Assembly (NCBI GenBank): GCA_030633365.1
Contig: DAOVSY010000004.1
Coordinates: forward strand, 1 to 25,783
Direction of reading: 5' to 3'
DNA length: 25,783 nucleotides
Origin: Spirochaetaceae bacterium
GTDB lineage: Bacteria > Spirochaetota > Spirochaetia > B11-G9
In this document: piece by piece, positions 23,640-25,783 of the stretch
Position numbering within the stretch: the stretch's first letter is position 1
How the letters are laid out: every line of letters starts with the position of its first letter
Notes under the pieces: model-generated
What the model was told of the DNA's origin: nothing
The model's input: only the letters and a program-made list of their open reading frames with translations
Databases searched by the model: none
Program-made: the position numbers and the translations under genes

Positions 23640-23690
23640 GTAGAGGCAGCCATAAAGGATCGATTTATCGACCCTTTATGGCTGCCCTTA
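23640..23690. repeat. REP-like palindrome 5 (long form)
   Basis: GGCAGCCATAAAGG (23645-23658) and CCTTTATGGCTGCC (23673-23686) pair perfectly over 14 bp. The CGATTTATCG loop between them also pairs and is shared with the palindrome inside the 15320 gene. It begins GTAGAG and lies between convergent genes. Confidence 0.7.
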
Positions 23691-23709
23691 ACACAAACGC
23701 AAGATCTTT

Positions 23710-24393
23710 CTAAAAAACCATGGTTTCGACCATATATCGAATAGTCTTACCATTGGATCCATTTATTTCTTTCTCAATTACAAAAACAAGCCCTTCTTCA
23801 GAAGGGGTAAAAACTACCTGTTTAATCCGATATCCTAAAACATCTTTTCTTTTAAAATCAGGTAATCCTATGGTATAGGTTCTTGTACGATTCATTTTAT
23901 CTGTAACAGCAAGATTTATATGAAATGAGGAACTTACATTATCATCAGATCCAAAACTTTCCTGAACAAAAGTAACAATATAAGAATCACCTTTATAAAA
24001 ATCTCTAAATTCCAGTCGATCTTTAGGTTTTGCACCATTAACCAATAAATATACTACCCTTCCAGTTGATATATGATTAATTCCTGTTTTACTTATAATA
24101 GCCAAAGAGTTTTCAAGAATTGTAAAAAGAGCACCAAGGCCTTCCTGGCCAGGAAGTATTTCATCAGAAAATTCCCTTCTGTTCACACCATTTATAATAA
24201 ATTCATTTCTTTTAACATCGACTATATAAGTTTCAGCAAATGCTTTGGTATCCTCTGAGCTTATACCATATTGTCCGAACATAAAATATTTTGAATTACT
24301 GGAAAAACCCAGATTTACATATTGCGCAATATCTCCGGAGAAAATGAAAGAAGTACATAAGAGCAAAACTACAGTTACCGCTATTTTTTTCAT
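23710..24393 (-). CDS. Secreted DUF2259-like protein
   Basis: The 227-residue protein has a clear Sec signal peptide: K-K at the start, a Leu/Val-rich core, then S-F-I-F-S-G-D with likely cleavage near residue 20. The mature part begins with Y-V-N-L-G-F-S-S-N-S-K-Y-F-M-F-G-Q-Y-G-I, which recalls the DUF2259 family of predicted secreted proteins known mainly from spirochaetes. The rest is beta-rich (V-Y-L-L-V-N, Y-I-V-T-F-V-Q-E-S-F, V-V-F-T-P-S-E-E-G-L-V-F-V-I-E). There are no cysteines for lipidation in the cleaved form. It is probably periplasmic, with unknown function. GGGAGGATC before the ATG is a good ribosome-binding site. Confidence 0.75.
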   Translation of the reverse strand: MKKIAVTVVLLLCTSFIFSGDIAQYVNLGFSSNSKYFMFGQYGISSEDTKAFAETYIVDVKRNEFIINGVNRREFSDEILPGQEGLGALFTILENSLAIISKTGINHISTGRVVYLLVNGAKPKDRLEFRDFYKGDSYIVTFVQESFGSDDNVSSSFHINLAVTDKMNRTRTYTIGLPDFKRKDVLGYRIKQVVFTPSEEGLVFVIEKEINGSNGKTIRYMVETMVF

Positions 24394-24484
24394 TTTGAGA
24401 TCCTCCCATTACAATTTATCGTAAGAATTTTAGCTTCCCTATAGTAATTTTTTCCAATTACAGTCAAATATATAAATTATTCTT

Positions 24485-24514
24485 TTGACCTTTATGTATT
24501 TTCTTGTTTAAAAT
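24485..24514 (+). promoter_or_regulatory. Promoter giving a leaderless transcript
   Basis: TTGACC (24485-24490), an 18-nt spacer and TAAAAT (24509-24514) form a good sigma70-type promoter. The expected start point (24520-24522) coincides with the ATG at 24521, and no Shine-Dalgarno sequence lies upstream. Confidence 0.55.
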
Positions 24515-24520
24515 AGAGAT

Positions 24521-25324
24521 ATGAGACAAATCCGTTCCTATATAAACCAAATAGCTATCTATCTTTCTGTACTTATGCTGATTATAATAATATCAGTAAT
24601 TGTTTTTTTCCACTTGAATTTATATGATGATAAAACCTGGAATAAGCTAAATTATCTTACTCTCAACTATTCTATATTTGCAGTCTTATATCTTATTTTA
24701 ATTAAAAATATTTTTGTATTTTCAGCAGGGCTGATACTTAGGAATTTCTTCAAAAAATTAGCCTCTCCTGAAGTTTTTTTCTTTAGCCTGGCAATTTTGG
24801 CTCTTTCATTTACTTCATTGCGGAGTATTTTTCTTGTTGACGGGTTCCTTGGATATCCCGATTATTTATCTGAGACTATATCCAGATCTGTTTATTTTGG
24901 AAAAATTATAACTATACTTAGTTTATTTGCATCCGGGCTATTCTCAACAGGTTTATCTTTTCAAAAACAGCAATATTTCTTCCTTCTGATAGTATTAATA
25001 TCATTTATTCTATCAGCAGTAATTCCAATAGATCTTTATAAAACTGATATAATCCTGTTAAAAGGAACAGGATCAGAATATGGTATGAAATTATTATTTA
25101 TAATACTCCAAATTTTTGCTGTTTTAAATTTTATAGTTGGAGCTATAAAAAATAATAACTATGATTACTTATACCTTGCTCTTGCTGTGGGTTTGGTTGT
25201 AACGGGAAATGAAATTCTTTTTACTTTAATTCCTGGAGGAATCAGCTACATAGCTCTTCTAAGCCTTATATCAGGAACAGCCCTGTTCGGATACAAAATA
25301 CATAAAATATACCAATGGACCTGA
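24521..25324 (+). CDS. Polytopic membrane protein of unknown function
   Basis: The 267-residue protein has seven or so hydrophobic helices, at about residues 10-32, 44-62, 66-78, 84-105, 126-148, 152-170 and 186-260. It has charged short loops and is rich in Leu, Ile and Phe. I see no transporter, kinase or peptidase motif. The seven-helix layout with a polar start recalls sensor-type membrane domains, but there is no output domain. It lies downstream of a promoter whose start point coincides with its ATG, so translation may be leaderless. The palindromic element at 25335 and terminator hairpin at 25392 follow it. Confidence 0.6.
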   Translation: MRQIRSYINQIAIYLSVLMLIIIISVIVFFHLNLYDDKTWNKLNYLTLNYSIFAVLYLILIKNIFVFSAGLILRNFFKKLASPEVFFFSLAILALSFTSLRSIFLVDGFLGYPDYLSETISRSVYFGKIITILSLFASGLFSTGLSFQKQQYFFLLIVLISFILSAVIPIDLYKTDIILLKGTGSEYGMKLLFIILQIFAVLNFIVGAIKNNNYDYLYLALAVGLVVTGNEILFTLIPGGISYIALLSLISGTALFGYKIHKIYQWT

Positions 25325-25334
25325 TCTTTCCCTT

Positions 25335-25442
25335 CCCTTCGATACTTTTTGCTATGTGCTATTTACTGAAGATTAAGATCCCCCAAAATTTGCAAAACAC
25401 TCAGGGAACCGTACCTAATACCGGTAACTGAGTGTTTTTGCT
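25335..25442. repeat. Left half of the nested palindrome, interrupted by the IS110 element
   Basis: The left outer arm (25335-25353) and the inner palindrome (25392-25441) match the copy at 8641-8751. The right outer arm GCAAAAA...TATCGAAG is absent. The sequence diverges immediately after TTTTTGCT (25435-25442), which is where the insertion element appears to begin. Confidence 0.6.
25392..25441. terminator. Terminator-like hairpin after the 24521 gene
   Basis: Arms GCAAAACACTCAG and CTGAGTGTTTTTGC pair, with TTTTT at 25435-25439. The arms are identical to those at 8684-8732 while the loop has changed. It would terminate the membrane protein transcript and lies just outside the IS110 boundary. 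Confidence 0.6.
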
Positions 25443-25606
25443 CCTCTTCGGTCACTGAGTGCGACGAAGTCGTGTATGGAAGTAACCAAAACACCGGTAG
25501 CTGAGACAATATGAGGTGACCCCCTGCTTGCATTACCGTGGATTAGCTTACACAATAGTAAATCACCGCGTGCAAGCACGCCACATACAAGATATCGGAG
25601 GCCACA
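25441..25606 (+). ncRNA. Candidate bridge RNA in the non-coding left end of the IS110 element
   Basis: The left end is 166 nt without a gene. This length is close to that of IS621-type left ends, which encode the RNA that pairs with both target and donor DNA. Two foldable parts are visible: CTTCG/CGAAG with inner CACT/AGTG (25446-25469), and TGCTTGCA/TGCAAGCA (25525-25532 and 25571-25578) with an internal loop and a further partly paired stem inside. I could not identify guide segments with certainty. Confidence 0.45.
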
Positions 25607-25783
25607 ATGAGAAGTATAGTTTACGTAGGAATGGATGTCCACAAGGAAACAATAGCAATCGCAGTTTTCAGAGACAACAATGAAAATGTAGAGTTTGAGA
25701 AAACAATAAGAAATGAACCAGGGAAGATCAGGAAATTCTTCAATAAACTGAAAGAAAAGGGAGAAAGTATTTTAAGTTGCTAC
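25607..25783 (+). CDS. IS110-family transposase, N-terminal part
   Basis: The frame runs open for 59 codons to the window edge. It begins M-R-S-I-V-Y-V-G-M-D10-V-H-K-E-T-I-A-I-A-V, the first Asp of the RuvC-like DEDD catalytic domain of IS110 recombinases. GGAGG (25597-25601) is five bases before the ATG. Only about one seventh of a usual protein of 400 residues is present, so intactness cannot be judged. Confidence 0.85.
   Translation, partial: MRSIVYVGMDVHKETIAIAVFRDNNENVEFEKTIRNEPGKIRKFFNKLKEKGESILSCY

Larger units (their letters stand above)
25441..25783 (+). mobile_element. IS110-family insertion element (left part, runs off the window)
   Basis: The element is defined by a DEDD-type transposase start at 25607 and by the point (CT at 25441-25442) where similarity to the intact palindrome stops. 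IS110 elements lack terminal inverted repeats, use a CT-type core and often enter REP-like palindromes, as seen here. The right end lies beyond the window. Confidence 0.65.

Noticed and set aside
25415..25642. Minus-strand open frame across the IS110 left end
   Set aside because: It crosses the element boundary, has no ribosome-binding site and lies over the candidate bridge RNA.
1..25783. CRISPR array, tRNA or rRNA genes
   Set aside because: I found no regularly spaced repeats, cloverleaf with CCA end or rRNA-like sequence on either strand.

Overview
The window is AT-rich and gene-dense, with 25 protein-coding genes or fragments and no rRNA, tRNA or CRISPR. The gene set suggests a fermentative, probably anaerobic bacterium with a Na+-pumping oxaloacetate decarboxylase, a butyrate kinase and a KamA-family radical SAM enzyme. 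The best taxonomic hint is a short secreted protein that resembles the DUF2259 family I associate with spirochaetes. I therefore lean towards a free-living spirochaete, from memory of families rather than from a search.

Layout. 1-2941: the tail of an alpha/beta hydrolase, a QueG/reductive-dehalogenase-like double [4Fe-4S] protein, a TDT-family carrier and an unknown membrane protein. 3259-8629: a KamA-like enzyme, then oadG-oadA-oadB. OadA carries two tandem biotinyl domains. 8641-8751: a nested palindrome that is also a bidirectional terminator. 8769-10453: a thiol/metal stress module, with a CxxC mini-thioredoxin and a permease facing a divergent ArsR regulator across a 26-bp palindromic operator. 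10517-14860 (minus strand): SlyD, a pseudo-receiver/HATPase/cNMP protein, asd with a clear terminator, a 70-residue unknown and an aldo/keto reductase. 15320-18346: a membrane winged-helix protein, a thioesterase, butyrate kinase and a bifunctional-nuclease/UVR protein. 18388-23633: a 1103-residue cytoplasmic GH13 protein overlapping a degenerate SDR, then a divergent SLC1-type symporter. 23710-25324: the DUF2259-like secreted protein and a polytopic membrane protein with an apparently leaderless promoter. 25441-25783: the left end of an IS110-family element, cut by the window edge.

The most unusual material is non-coding. (1) The IS110 element seems to have inserted in a copy of the nested palindrome found intact at 8641-8751, and its 166-nt left end is a good candidate bridge-RNA locus. 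(2) A family of REP-like palindromes (GTAG-RGRCGC type) is scattered through intergenic spaces. One copy supplies the arsR stop codon and one is translated in frame inside a membrane protein. (3) Two unrelated genes, oadG and the gene at 15320, share a structured element ending exactly in their Shine-Dalgarno sequences.

All functional assignments come from reading motifs by eye. No database search was run.
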